Shown here in pieces: positions 39,028-50,236 of a stretch of DNA of 64,000 nt. The position numbers and the translations under genes are program-made. Position 1 is the first letter of the stretch. Every line of letters begins with the position of its first letter. The notes under the pieces are model-generated. The model saw nothing but the letters and a program-made list of their open reading frames with translations, did not search any database and had not been told where the DNA came from. Where the stretch lies: positions 28,157,501 through 28,221,500 of the forward strand of contig JAVUNC010000004.1 of assembly GCA_032173965.1 (NCBI GenBank), given 5' to 3'. This DNA comes from Sitta carolinensis (lineage: Eukaryota > Chordata > Aves > Passeriformes > Sittidae).

Positions 39028-39072
39028 CCCAACCACCCATGTATAGCTATGTGAAAAACGCTTTTATAGAAG
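39028..39072 (+). other. Exon-like segment, 45 nt (candidate small exon)
   Basis: Flanked by a strong acceptor (a T run, then CTGTTCCCATCTCCTAG) and a strong donor (GAAG/GTAAGA). Its length is a multiple of three. Only one frame is open, reading QPPMYSYVKNAFIE with one base left over (phase 1 to phase 1). I do not recognise the peptide. Splice-like pairs of this quality also occur by chance in tens of kilobases, so this stays a candidate. Confidence 0.22.
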
Positions 39073-41300
39073 GTAAGAGTTAAAATTCTCTCTGACAGGT
39101 ATGGGAAGGAAAGCATCTGTAACCTCTGTTGTGAATGAGTGCTTTAACTCTTCAAATCCCACTTTATATATCAGCTTCATTACAAAAACAGCACAGTTGG
39201 TCTGCTCTGGTAGAGTTTAAGAGATTGAAGCTGTGACAAACGCATTTATAACAAGGCCTTTCTGCAAACATAGTAGAGAACAACCTACTTTGTGAAGCCT
39301 GATAGGACTTAGTCGAAGATCAGTGCTTCACTCTAGTAAATCCCAAAGTAGAACTTCAGGTGCCATGAGAGCTTTGATTTGGGAAACTCAGAGCTCTGCA
39401 GATTTCAGCCATGAGTAGGCAGCAGCAAATTAGATATTTCAGGCATCTGTGTTTTGTATTTCAGTACCTAAATCCTGGTTATGTCCCACTTTAGATGCCT
39501 ATGCCCTTATTTCAATGTCATCTATAAAACCCAGATCTCAAAGGTAGAGTATTAGTCTCTCACTTGTTCAGTAGAAATGCACTATCTGTCTTTAAATATC
39601 ATAGGTCTAGGATGCTAAATTTTATTGGAAATCGTGAGACTGAAATTCTTAAATACCCCTGTGTTCCATAAAAAGAAAGTTTAATTGTGCAATTGTGCAA
39701 TTTACATTTTTAGGTATCCCGCTGATTAACAGAATCAGATCATTTCAACTGAGTTAGAGTCCCTGTTCAGTGCCTCACAGGGGAGAGGCACCTGGGGGAA
39801 AGGTATGTTTATGTTACGTTTTTGTCCTTCAGATTTCCAGTGCAGAAATACCTAGCTTGGGTACTGAAACAGTCCACTCTACAGCGTGTTGTGCAGACTA
39901 ATGTACCTTGAGAATATAAGTTCCCTGCAGTAGGAGGCATTTAAAATGGACTTTGATATCTTCACACAGCACTGTCAGACTCTGCAGTAAAGCCAGATAC
40001 TGACAATGGGCCTGATGAAACTCAACATGGTTCTGAGTAAGGATGGATTGAACCACTATAGAAAACACCATGAAAGGAAGTGGGGATAAACTCTGCCCTT
40101 TGAAGGTCAAAGAAAGGCATGTGACTCTGCTCAGAGTTTTTGCATTATGCATGAAAGCCAGATCACATCTTTCCTGAGAGAGATAGTTCCTACCTGTTGT
40201 ACCCAGTGGTAAAAGATGGCAGTTTTCAAATGGTTCACTGGTGTGATTTCAAACAGGTTTGCAGCCACTAGGCAGCTAAACTATTCAGTTCTGTGGGGGT
40301 CATCCTTTTTCAATCCCTGTCATTTTTACTGCTGTTTCTTCTTGCACAATTAACTATTCATTGAAGTAAAACTTTGATCCTGATTTCCATTCCCCCAGCT
40401 GTGCAGTTTAACAGGTGGATTTGAGAGTCAGTCAGCAGCACGGTATAAAAGTTCTGCAGCAGGGAATGTGTTTTAGAAGGTTATCACTACTTGCCTCTTT
40501 TACCCATGTTTTCTCACCAAGCATTCCAAGTTACCCCCTTTCAGGTTTTTTTGGGGAACTCTTACATGGCTGGGCTGCAAACAGGAGCAGTGGAACCCTC
40601 CAAAACCTAATGCTATTATCTCCTCTAATTTTAGCACTGATGTACTTTGCAATGCAGTCCCAACAAGGTAACATCATGGTAAAGGAGAGTGGGGAAATAT
40701 AGAGGTGCAGAGCAGGGCTGGGGGGATTTACAAAGGCAGGAGAGTTGAAACCCCTTAAACTGTATTTACCATACAAGTATGGAACATAATAATGTAGGAT
40801 TAAATCAAGTGTCCCTGATGGCTTGCATTTTGGCTCTATTGATGGTAAAAATACAGTGAGTCCATACTAAAAAGTCACAACAGTTCAACTGCATCAGGAC
40901 AGTTAAAATAGTGCAAAGTTCCTGTGCACGCCAGCCCTAAAAATGTATAGTCTTCTTCATTTAACATGGTCCTTACAGAACCACTGTCCATATTCCAAAA
41001 TCCTTGCCATAGGCAGTCCTGACAGACTGACCAGGAACTGAGTGCATGTGGAAAATGAATTGACTTTGCACTACAAGGAGTTGTTTCTCCGGGGTTAAGA
41101 TTCCAAACACATTAGAGGAGAAGTGTGTGTTTCCACTGTTCAGGCAGAATTTTCTGTAGAAGAATAAGAAGACCTAGCTGCCCAAGGCTGTCACTTCAGC
41201 TATTTTTTGTGAAATAAAAATAAAAAAAAAAAATCTCTACACCGAGCCTTCTAACCTAAATGGTGTTCCCTTCCAGATATATTAACTGATTTTCCATTCC
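39073..41300. other. Unique sequence, no gene seen
   Basis: No recognised repeat or exon. The open frames at 39898-40152 (minus) and 40415-40702 (plus) have no family resemblance. An A run lies at about 41221-41233. Confidence 0.55.
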
Positions 41301-41319
41301 TTTTTTTTTTTTTTTTTTT
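41301..41319. repeat. T homopolymer, 19 bases
   Basis: Uninterrupted T run. Confidence 0.9.
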
Positions 41320-41689
41320 AATAGTTTAAACCTTTACTGGTATCAGCATAAGCAATGAAATTGAAAGCAGGGCTTCCATGACAGGATTTTATTATAATGT
41401 TTTGTTACTGCTCCCCAATGAGCGTCTATAGGCACTGGAATCAGAAGTGTATACTTCTTGTCAATAAATCTTAAGGATGTAGCAGATACAGTTCAGCAAA
41501 GAAGAAAGTAAAGTTCTGTGTGTTTGCAGGACTCATCGTCTATTTAGTGCAAGAAAGTAAACAACTAAGTGGGTGGAAATTCTGCAGGAAAAGATCTCAG
41601 ATTGAGAGTGGATGGCAAATTCTGTATGACTCAATGTTATTAAGCTGCTGGAAACAAGGCAAATATCCTACCGGGATTTGTCAACAGGA

Positions 41690-42125
41690 ATATAACCTGT
41701 AGGAGTAATCCTTCTATCCTGCTTAATGCAGAAGTAAGGTTTCAGCTCAAGTACTCCATCAAGCTTCAGGAAAGACATAAAGCAATTACAGAGTCCAGAG
41801 AAAAGCAATGAAACTGGCCATAGGTCTGGTAAATTATGGCTGCTGAGGAAGGTATTTGAGGTTGTTAAGTCTTGGGGAAAAAAGGGGAGAAGATATCATA
41901 GCAGCCTTTGAATAAGTAAATAGATGTTGAGAAAAAGAGATATATTGCTCTCAAATAACAGGCTTCAAGGGCAACATAGGACATTGGGAAAAACATTCTA
42001 AAGGAAAGACTGATCAGGTTCTGAATGGAGTGCAGTGATGCAGAATTTCTGTTACTGGATGCTTTTAAGAAAAAGGTTAGACAAATACCCATCAGGAATT
42101 ATTTAGGTCACTAGGATAGATGGAA
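41690..42125 (+). mobile_element. Old CR1-type LINE fragment
   Basis: Colinear with the 3' part of older CR1 subfamilies: GAAAAGCAATGAAACTGGCC, GGTATTTGAGGTTG, AGATATCATAGCAGCCTTTG followed by AATAAGTAAA, then GGGAAAAACATTCTAAAGGA and TTTTAAGAAAAAGGTTAGAC, and finally AAATACCCATCAGGAATTAT. The last two match the typical TTTTTAAGAACAGGTTAGACAAACACCTGTCAGG end closely. The element is diverged and 5' truncated. Confidence 0.8.
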
Positions 42126-45100
42126 GAATGACTTTTTCAGTTGTTTTTTATACCTGTGTTCTATTTTTCTCTAAGTAGATATGTGACTTCTATTTTTCAC
42201 ATGATAGATTCTTTGGCTAAACACATCAAGGAAAAAAAATAAACTACTATAGTTTCTACACTAGGAACAAATACATATATTTCTGACTTACAGTATTAAA
42301 TAACAAATGGAAATCTCACAATAACTGTCAGGTCTGTTGAATAGTTAATAAGGTGAGAAAAACCATACACAAATGAGTCATTGTGTATGCACTAGAAGTC
42401 TGGGAAGGCAGAGTGGGTTCTTAGAATACCAAAAATATAAACTTAATTACTGGCATTTCATTAAATCTGAAAGAATATTTTTTACTGAATGTTTGATAAA
42501 ATCAATTTTCTAATAACAAAAAATTAAGAGGATAAGTAAAAGGAATCAAAGTCATGAAACATGATACAGTTATAACTGAAGGCTTCAAAAGGATCTCTGT
42601 AATGAGAAAGTATAATTATTTACCTCTTGTTTAAATAAAACTGGAAAAATCTTAACAAGAAGATAGTCCCTGGAGAAGTAAAAATTAAAATAAAATATTA
42701 GGTGAATACAAAGCAAAAGTACTGAAATTGTCTGCAACATGAAGGTCAAGACCTAGTACTGTACAGTGCAGGAGACTGAGTGAATGTACTATTAAGCAGA
42801 GCAATGCATTCTTAAGTATCATCAGCAACAGGGGTTTGAGAAGAATAATATTTTATAATTTGTAGTCTCGAACTCTTCACTGAAATATATGGGTATTTTT
42901 CAGCCTAGGGCTGAAAAAATTAATTTTTGTTTTTTATTTTAATCTTGGGGAAAATAAATACAACTCATCATTATGAAACTGAACATCACCCTAGGGGTAT
43001 AACCTTTGACAGTTTGATTATATCCTCTTTTATTTGGTCTCACATCACTTTGTATAGAAATAAAAATCTGAACAAGTCATAAAGGAAACACTAAAATATA
43101 AACAAAGATCTGTTTCAGCTTTAATTGACTCAGCGCTATGAGGTAGTGTTTATGAATGAGGGTTAAACTGTATATGAGAAAGCAGCCCATACCACCTAAG
43201 CAGCCTATTTCATGCGTGCATCAAATAACAGAAACAAGTGGGAAGGATCCTTGTGTCACACCCCAAAAGAAGGCTGATTGTCAGACATCTGCCTGGGATG
43301 GTTGTTTTCTTGATCAGTGCCCAGCTGTATCAACACTTAATGAATGTTTGTAAGTCACTTGATTCTTCTTATGTAATATGTACATTTATATGTACATAGA
43401 AATATTTATTTTTATAGCCATGACCTAACTCCTTGGGCATGCCTGCAAGAGGGAAAATACTCATGTTTTAAACCCATTACATAAGCCTTTGCAGCTAACA
43501 GAAAACTTAAGTAGCAAGCGATTTTAGAGTATGCAAAGTATTTAGAATACAGTAGCCATAGTATAGTAGCTCAGTTGTATGTGAGAGGGAGCCACAGGCC
43601 AAAGGGCAGTAGTAAAATATTCTGCTTAGAGCAACACTAAACTACACGCTTATCAGCTCAGCTTCCCCGCTGCCTGTCCCCTCTCCAGTGAAATTTTGGA
43701 GAGCTGAATGTACCTGGCGGAGAAAATACACTAAGCTGAGTTTGTGGAGGGGGAAGGATAGATGTTTGTGTTTGCTTAGCTGTTTGTGCTCCTCTCTTTC
43801 CCAGTCCTTAGAAGAGTAACCAGAAATCTGTGCTGGTTAGCAATTGATTAACTGAAGTAAAATTCTGCAGCTGGTGCCTGGTTTCCCCTTGACACCCATG
43901 TTGTTCCTACAGCCATGCCCAGGAGGAGCTGGGATTGCACAATTAACTCTGGTCAAAAACATGTCAGGACACTGGACAGTTCACAGGACAGTACCTGATC
44001 CTGTGCTTTGGCCCTTTTTGCTGGATTAGGATAGCCTCCAATGAATCCTGGCAGCTGCAAATCCTAGTGTAGCATTAACTAACCCATTTGTATCATGGTA
44101 GTACCTTTATATCTAGAAAAACTTTACTGTAGTGGAGTAACTGTTTTCATCCCACTTGTCCATTGCCTTAGTTGCTTTAGATGCAGTTTTATCCAAGCAG
44201 GTATCTAGAAGCAGCAAGTGAGACTACAGCCCTGGATTAGAAGAAACTTCTCAGACCTAGTGAGCAATATGGCACAGTCAGCTATGCATGGTGTACAGAT
44301 TCCCAGTTATCAACAGGCAAAGGAAAAACTGTGGACTGAATTTTCCACAGCTACAGGGAGCTCTAGAAGAAAAAGTCTATTTCACTTCTGCCCCTTGAGG
44401 ACATGAGTAAGAGGTCCATTTTCACAAAAAATTTCAGAATGCTTTGTCCTTTATGTAAGTACAACTCAGTGGAGATTCACTGTAGGCATTTCTTTTAAAC
44501 AGGAAATGTTTTAAACACCCTAAAACCATAACAACACAAACATTTCAATCACTGTGATATTTTAGTAATTTTCAAGATAATTTCTGAAGTAATCCTTATG
44601 GACACTTCTTTCTTTACTGCTAATATATTGTTTACTTATTTTAAATGGAGAACTTCCAATGTTGCTTTCTATTCTGCATGCCTCCTTTCTTACCACCACT
44701 GAAACTTCTCAAAAGATTTCTATGTTCCCTGCTTGCCTGGACTTTCTTTTATTGTACTTACCCTTCCTATAATTCAACCAGCTAGTGTCTCCCTAACACC
44801 ATTACAGAAAAAAAAAAAATCTTCTATATAGACAAAGTCTGAAAAATCGTAATAGAGTAGTTTAAATTGTTAAGTGCTCTGTTACCAGTTTCAACCATTT
44901 TCCTGGCTTTATGTTCTTCCTTCCTCTCATCTTCTGCATCTTAAAGCCAGTACCTTCAGCAGGGTGTTTATATAAAGGGAGTAACTTGTCATTTCTTTGT
45001 CATTTCCTGATCTATCCTCCTCCTACCAAAAAATTTTCTGTAGGAAAAACCCCAGCTTCAGGCAAGTCAGGAAGAGTTCAGACAGGGCTAGACCAAGGCC

Positions 45101-45377
45101 TTGCAAACTCAGTACAAAGCTTATGGTCTCAACCTAGTGATTGCAGTGCTGTGTTTCAGGAGTACAAGGTAACAGTGAAAGTATTCTCACCACAGGTGTC
45201 TGATTTTTCTCTCAGGGAAAAAATATCAAGACTGTGACAGCTTTCTTTTCTAATCTCAACAGCTCCATTTCAACACATCCTTTGTACTGAATTTGTGACA
45301 TCTTTCTAGCTCTGTTATTCCTTAATTCATCCCCAGCTCTGATCATTCTTTAACATTTAAGAGAATCACAAATAACA
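42126..45377. other. AT-rich unique sequence, no gene seen
   Basis: No recognised repeat family or exon. A small inverted repeat TATGTACA/TGTACATA lies at about 43378-43400. The stretch 43610-43760 is somewhat richer in G+C without any recognisable product. The 108-codon open frame at 44911-45237 has no family resemblance. Confidence 0.55.
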
Positions 45378-45386
45378 GTAGTAGTA

Positions 45387-45436
<50 letters not shown>
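45378..45436. repeat. (GTA)n/(TAA)n trinucleotide microsatellite
   Basis: Three to four GTA units run directly into about 16 uninterrupted TAA units, giving poly-Leu in the minus-strand open frame, which is an artefact. Confidence 0.95.
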
Positions 45437-45437
<1 letters not shown>

Positions 45438-46194
45438 TCTTCCTTACTATCCATATGCACGTGGAAATTGGAAATAAGTATCTTTCATTATCACTTTTAA
45501 ACAATTTTTTATTGCTAGGAACCATCATAATAACGAGGTAAATAATTGAATATGAGTGTAAGGTAATATTTCTCACAAACATGCTAACATAAAGTGATGC
45601 AGTTAGTAAATTAAATTTCTAAAATACATGATTAGAACAGGGGACATGAAATCCAGCTTTCGTTTTTATGATTGCAGATTTTATCTCGGAAATGGTATTA
45701 AAATTGTTATTGCGCAATTGTTCTCAGCTTCATATGGGCTTTTAAGCTACAGGGGTTTTTTTCCAACACTCTATAAAATCTTGTAGGAGTTTTGGGAACA
45801 CGGAACAGTATAAATTAACAAAACCTTTTGCACATACTAAGAACTACATTTAGTTCTGAATTTCCTTTCAGTATCCTAAGTAAACATCAGCTGTCATCCT
45901 ATTGACACTTTGAAAGCTAACGAAGTGTTAAATTAACAGTAGTCCAGATTCTGCAGTGAGGACACCACCAGAGCCTCCACACGGAAACCAAACCAATCCT
46001 TACCAGGCCTGCTGTCACTCAGCCTGAAGTTGTGACACTGGGATGCTCTAAAATTGAAGCGAGACTAGGAAGAGAAACATCTAGAAATCACTAGAGCATG
46101 ATGACTTAGCTCGTACTAAAAGATCCAGTTGCGATTTTTTCAGGCCGTAACTCTCTAATTATGAAACAGCAGACAGGATTTTGCACTCCAGCAG

Positions 46195-46560
46195 TCACAG
46201 CCACGCGCGCTCCAAAAGCAGTGGGAGGGAGGGAGGGATGTCCCGTCCGCCCGGCCGGGAGGCAGGGCAGGGGCAGGCGGTCAGCCCCAGCCGGTGCCCT
46301 CGGGCAGGCGGCGGCCGTGCGCGGTCTGCCGGCTCCGACTAGCGGTGGCGGGCCGGGGAAAGCGCTGCGGGAACGGAGAGCTGCGGGAAGGGAGCGGGAG
46401 CGCTGCGGGAAGGGAGCGAGAGCGCTGCGGGAAGGGAGCGCTGCGGGAAGGGAGCGGGAGCGCTGCGGGAAGGGAGCGCTGCGGGAAGGGAGCGGGAGCG
46501 CTGCGGGAAGGGAGCATGAGGGAGCGGGAGCGCTGCAGTTCCGCCCGAGGTTTGGTGACG
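46195..46560. promoter_or_regulatory. CpG island
   Basis: A sudden block of high G+C with dense CpG (CACGCGCGCTCC, CCCGTCCGCCCGGCCGGG, GGCGGCGGCCGTGCGCGG) inside AT-rich DNA. Bird CpG islands of this size usually mark promoters, so an unseen transcript (coding or lncRNA) could start here. No TATA box or recognisable coding exon was found. The right half is the minisatellite listed separately, and that alone could create the high CpG content. Confidence 0.55.
46376..46535. repeat. Compound minisatellite of 22-bp and 16-bp units
   Basis: Two related units alternate: GCGCTGCGGGAAGGGAGCGG plus GA (22 bp) and GCGCTGCGGGAAGGGA (16 bp). They form a 38-bp composite repeated about three times, with a degenerate copy at each end. 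The Arg/Gly/Glu-rich open frames on both strands through it are artefacts. Confidence 0.9.
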
Positions 46561-46625
46561 GCTGCTTCCCAAGGAGCCAAGCAAGCCCTTGTCTGTACCG
46601 TGGGCAGGTTACCTGTTACCTTCTT

Positions 46626-46627
<2 letters not shown>

Positions 46628-46668
<41 letters not shown>
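46628..46668. repeat. T homopolymer, 41 bases
   Basis: Uninterrupted T run of about 41 bases just after the CpG island. The exact length in the source genome may differ because of sequencing slippage. Confidence 0.9.
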
Positions 46669-46879
46669 CCCTATCAAATTGCTCCGAGTGTCTCGGTAGC
46701 TGGATCCCGCAGAAGTGTTTGAGATTATGTTACACTGATTTTCTAAGCCACATTGCACTCTCTGGTTGGAAGACCCAATCTTTCCAAGGAGGTGAAGGAC
46801 CCCCGCTCTTTTTAATTGAACTGGATGTTCTTAATCAGTTAATGAGTTTATTGTGCAAATAATAAAAGAGCTCTTCAAT

Positions 46880-47160
46880 ATGCCAGCATACTAGTGCAAA
46901 TACTCCTACATATACTGATTTGCAGAGATTTTTCGTAACCATGAATATTCTATTGAAGAAAAGTTGTTTACTGAATATTCATGGAGAGCTGGAGGAAAAA
47001 GAGGTCATGAATATGGACAAGTCTTAATTTGGCGGGGCTTCTTCGCAAAGAAATCGGGAGGCATTCAGTTTTGCTGTTGTCATGCAGCTCTATTTTATTC
47101 ATTTATCATGACATTCACAATTAATTCAGCAATAATAAAGTTTACTGGAAAGCTGAATCT
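46880..47160. other. Candidate conserved non-coding element with hairpin
   Basis: The stretch combines retained CpGs (TTTTTCGTAACC, GGCGGGGCTTCTTCGC), three copies of a CATGAATAT word, and AATTAATTCAGC. It lies within 400 bases of the CpG island. The composition suggests a regulatory element, but conservation is not visible from one sequence. Confidence 0.3.
46939..46984. repeat. Hairpin, perfect 12-bp stem, 22-base loop
   Basis: CCATGAATATTC (46939-46950) and GAATATTCATGG (46973-46984) are exact reverse complements. Each arm also contains the self-palindrome GAATATTC, so the two arms are direct repeats over that word too. A further CATGAATAT lies at 47006-47014. Confidence 0.9.
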
Positions 47161-48946
47161 TAGGTAATGTCATTTTTAGTAAATTGTCAGTGTTTATCTG
47201 GACTCAGCTGTTACATGTGTAACACTATGCTGTCTTTTCAGGGAATCATGTACAATTGCCCACAGTTACTTCAATCTCTGAGACAGTTATTTAAACAAAT
47301 TTATTTTTTTAAAACTGCATATAATTCCTTCTTCTTTAAACGTGTTCATTTTTCTGATGAAAGATACAAGGAAAAAAACACAACAAAACAGTTTAGTAGA
47401 TCCATTTGGGGTTTTAATTAACTGACAGTTAATGAAAATAACTTTTGCTTTTGCCTTTACTTTCAGAAAAATTCTTCTTTCCTCTAAAAATTGCAATACT
47501 TTGCATGTTTACAGACAACTATGACACATATTTTTGAAAACTTGGAACAACATAAATATCCAACTGATTTAAAATGAGAATACAGTATGTAGAGGCACAG
47601 TGATAGAAAGGAATGAGTTAAAACTACTGTGTACATTAGTGAAGATTATACCAGTCAGCCTTGGGCATAAAAGCACTCGAATATTTTTCAAATTCTTGAG
47701 TACAGATATTTCAAATAATAGGTAAAGCATTTGAAACTATAAATGACATCATTATTTACATCACCAAGTCCTACTCACTTTCTATGGCTACTGGATGCCT
47801 ATGTGTGATTTTTAAAATGTCTGCCAGTCTGTTTAATTATTTTTAGCAATTAAGGTCGTAATTTGTGGATGTTGCTTCAGCTTCTTGCCATGTTGACTGA
47901 TGTCTCAATGTGTACAATCCATGTCATGCCATATGTTCCTTGCTAGCTCCTATTAGGCAGAACAAATTTTTCTTTCTAATCAGGTTTTTGCTGGTACATG
48001 TTTCAGGAGAAAACAGAAAAGTACACTGGGTCTGTTTCTCCACTGTTCTGCTCCTCGTATCCTTTTCTCATAAACATGGCAAGTGAGTATGAATTGGCAG
48101 TGAACAGAGAATTCTTGTTTGCATGCTTTCTATGCTTACTTTGTCCAGGTGGAAATAGAGAGATCAGTCCTGTGAGGATCCTCTAGTTTTGACAGATCCT
48201 CTAGTTTTGTGCTTCCAAATTACAAGCAGAAACCACTAACATTACTGAGTCCATTGAAGAACATCTTTATGCATTGTGTACCCACTTTATGACTCAATTT
48301 GTGCACATTTTTCAAGGTGGCACATAGTCTTTTTGTGACCATAAAATAGAAACAATTGAAGCCACAAGATGTATACCTACCTGCCAGTGGAGCTTGCTGT
48401 GGATAAATGAGTGTGCTGGAGAAGAAGCATGTTAGGAAGAGAGAACAGTTTTAGGAAGTTTGCAATTCTGTTAGTCCAGAATTCTTTTTGTCAGAGGAAT
48501 AAGTTATCTAGTTCCCATTTTTAGCACATTTATGTAAGAATGGAAAAGGGGAATATGAAACTTGTCTCAGAGGTTTTGGTTTTATTTTGATTTTTCTGGT
48601 GAAGACTAACTGTATCTTTACATGTTGATATAGTGTCTGCTGCAGCTGGTTTCTAAATTAAATTTACTTGATGGGTGCTAGTTTTATTTGTATAATGGTG
48701 CTTTTGATCAAAGATACAAAAAGATAATACACATGATAATTTTGATTGGTGAAATATATGAGGCACTTCCAAATGTTTTTCAAGCAGTGTTTGAAAAAGA
48801 AAAAAGTCACAAAACATATTAGCAGCACTAATTAGTAGTGGGGAGCCTTGGATTTTCCAGGGTGGAAAACATTTTTAACATTTGTTCAGAAGCTTCAAAG
48901 CTCAATTTTAAGTGCTCAGCTCATGATGATAGGAACTGAAGGGTGA
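47161..48946. other. AT-rich unique sequence, no gene seen
   Basis: No recognised repeat family. Contains one exon-like segment (48007-48082, listed separately) and a tandem duplication of about 19 bp with the core GATCCTCTAGTTTTG at about 48176-48210. Confidence 0.5.
48007..48082 (+). other. Exon-like segment, 76 nt (weak candidate)
   Basis: Preceded by a TTTTTGCTGGTACATGTTTCAG-type acceptor and followed by a good donor (GCAA/GTGAGT). Two of three frames are open, one beginning EKTEKYTGSVSPLFC. I do not recognise either peptide. Listed only because both splice signals are good. Confidence 0.15.
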
Positions 48947-48951
48947 CAGTG
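48947..48951. repeat. Target site duplication CAGTG (left)
   Basis: Exact match to 50232-50236, directly before the TGTCGTAG start of the LTR. Confidence 0.92.
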
Positions 48952-50231
48952 TGTCGTAGTTTGGAAAAAAATGAGTTTTTTCTGAACTTCAGTGGTCAAA
49001 CCAATGAGTGCTCAGGTTTAAAGACTGGCACCTGGTGTGGCCACTGAGGACAAGGATCCGCCTCTGAGAACACAAGGGGTTAAAAGCAGAGGGCTCTCCA
49101 GAAAGCTCTCTCTTGGTTCCGGTCTCTGAGGACGGAGGGATCTCCCCTGCCCAGCGGCTGGCTGGGCGGGGGAGGGAAGCCATGCGGCCTGGGCGAGGTA
49201 GGGCCGGAACCTCAGGCACAGAGGGGGAGAGGAAAATCCTGTGGGATGGAAGGGTGGCAGACAGCCTTCTTTTCCCTTTCCCTCCCCCCCTTCCCCCCCC
49301 CGGAGGGAGACTGAGAAACCGTGTGTGTGATCTTCGTCACCTTGAAATTTGATATCAACAACTAGACAGTACGGCCGAAGGAGTATGGGGGGGTGGCGCG
49401 AGAAGAGTGCCCAGCAGCAAAAATACCGTGAGAGTTCTGGGAAAACAAAGCCCAAGATTTTAACCCTTTTTGTAAATGATGGAAACTTTATAAATACTAA
49501 TCCTCCTGAATTTAAAGAAGACAGATAGAAAGAACTGAGCAAAGATGATGGAAGTTTGTGTAAGTAGAAGATTGTCAGAGAACGCTGAAAAGAATCCTAG
49601 GTGGGAGGAGATGATGGAGTGGCTTTGGCTGGACTCTTTTGTATAGCCATGGACGGACTCATTTTTTTTCTATAACATAGAAACTGTATCTGGGGAGAGG
49701 CATTGGCTTGGAGCCAAGAGTGGACAGTAGTGTGAACAGAGATGAGAAGTGTCCCCAAAATTTGAGAGGCTGTCGTTTCTTGGAACTAACCAAAGCATCT
49801 TTAAAAAAGAGAAACCCTAGAAGCAGCTCTGGTCCATGCACAGTGGTGAGAGCACTGGACATGGAGGAAGAGGCCACGATGTGGTGCAAGAAGGACTCCT
49901 ATCTCTCCTCAACGAGCTGAGTACTGATTATCGGAAGGGTGGTAATAGACTGAAGATTAATTATCTAAAAGGTGGTAACGTGATGGGGAATTTTCAGTTT
50001 GTTTTGTTAAGTTGAGAACTGGTGGGGGGGGGAGGAAGAGTGTTTTTTTAAAGTTTCCATGTTCTTCTGTATGTGTCTTCTTTGCCTATTATAAGTAATA
50101 AAGTTTTTTTCCTTTTGCTTTCTAAATTAGACACTGTTTTGCTCTGTTTTTGGTCACATCTCACAAAAGATACCAGGGACAGTATATCGTTATAGAGGCA
50201 CTGGCCTTGTGCCAACGTCAAACCTTTGACA
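48952..50231 (+). mobile_element. Solo LTR of an ERVL-like endogenous retrovirus, copy 2 (1280 bp)
   Basis: Starts TGTCGTAGTTTGG and ends CAAACCTTTGACA, with perfect CAGTG duplications on both sides. It is the same family as the minus-strand copy at 8674-9980. By eye, identity is about 95%, with one indel of about 26 bases near 49258 and small differences in the C/G runs. It carries a GC-rich segment (about 49130-49310), a TATAAAT at 49489-49495, and an AATAAA polyadenylation signal at 50097-50102. No retroviral genes are present, so recombination between the two LTRs of a provirus has removed the interior. Open frames inside (for example 49708-49920) are frameshifted relative to the other copy and are not supported as genes. 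Confidence 0.9.
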
Positions 50232-50236
50232 CAGTG
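50232..50236. repeat. Target site duplication CAGTG (right)
   Basis: Exact match to 48947-48951. Confidence 0.92.

Noticed and set aside
46161..46862. 233- and 142-codon Arg/Gly-rich open frames
   Set aside because: Created by the CpG-rich 22/16-bp minisatellite and a poly-T run (poly-Phe). Several frames on both strands are open and nothing resembles a protein family.
49018..49542. 174-codon minus-strand open frame in LTR copy 2, and related frames in copy 1 (9366-9650)
   Set aside because: Antisense to the LTR and broken differently in the two copies, so not under coding constraint.
49708..49920. 70-codon plus-strand frame in the LTR with a counterpart in copy 1 (8988-9197, minus)
   Set aside because: The two copies agree at both ends but are frameshifted against each other in the middle. 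Similarity comes from the shared LTR, not from a gene.
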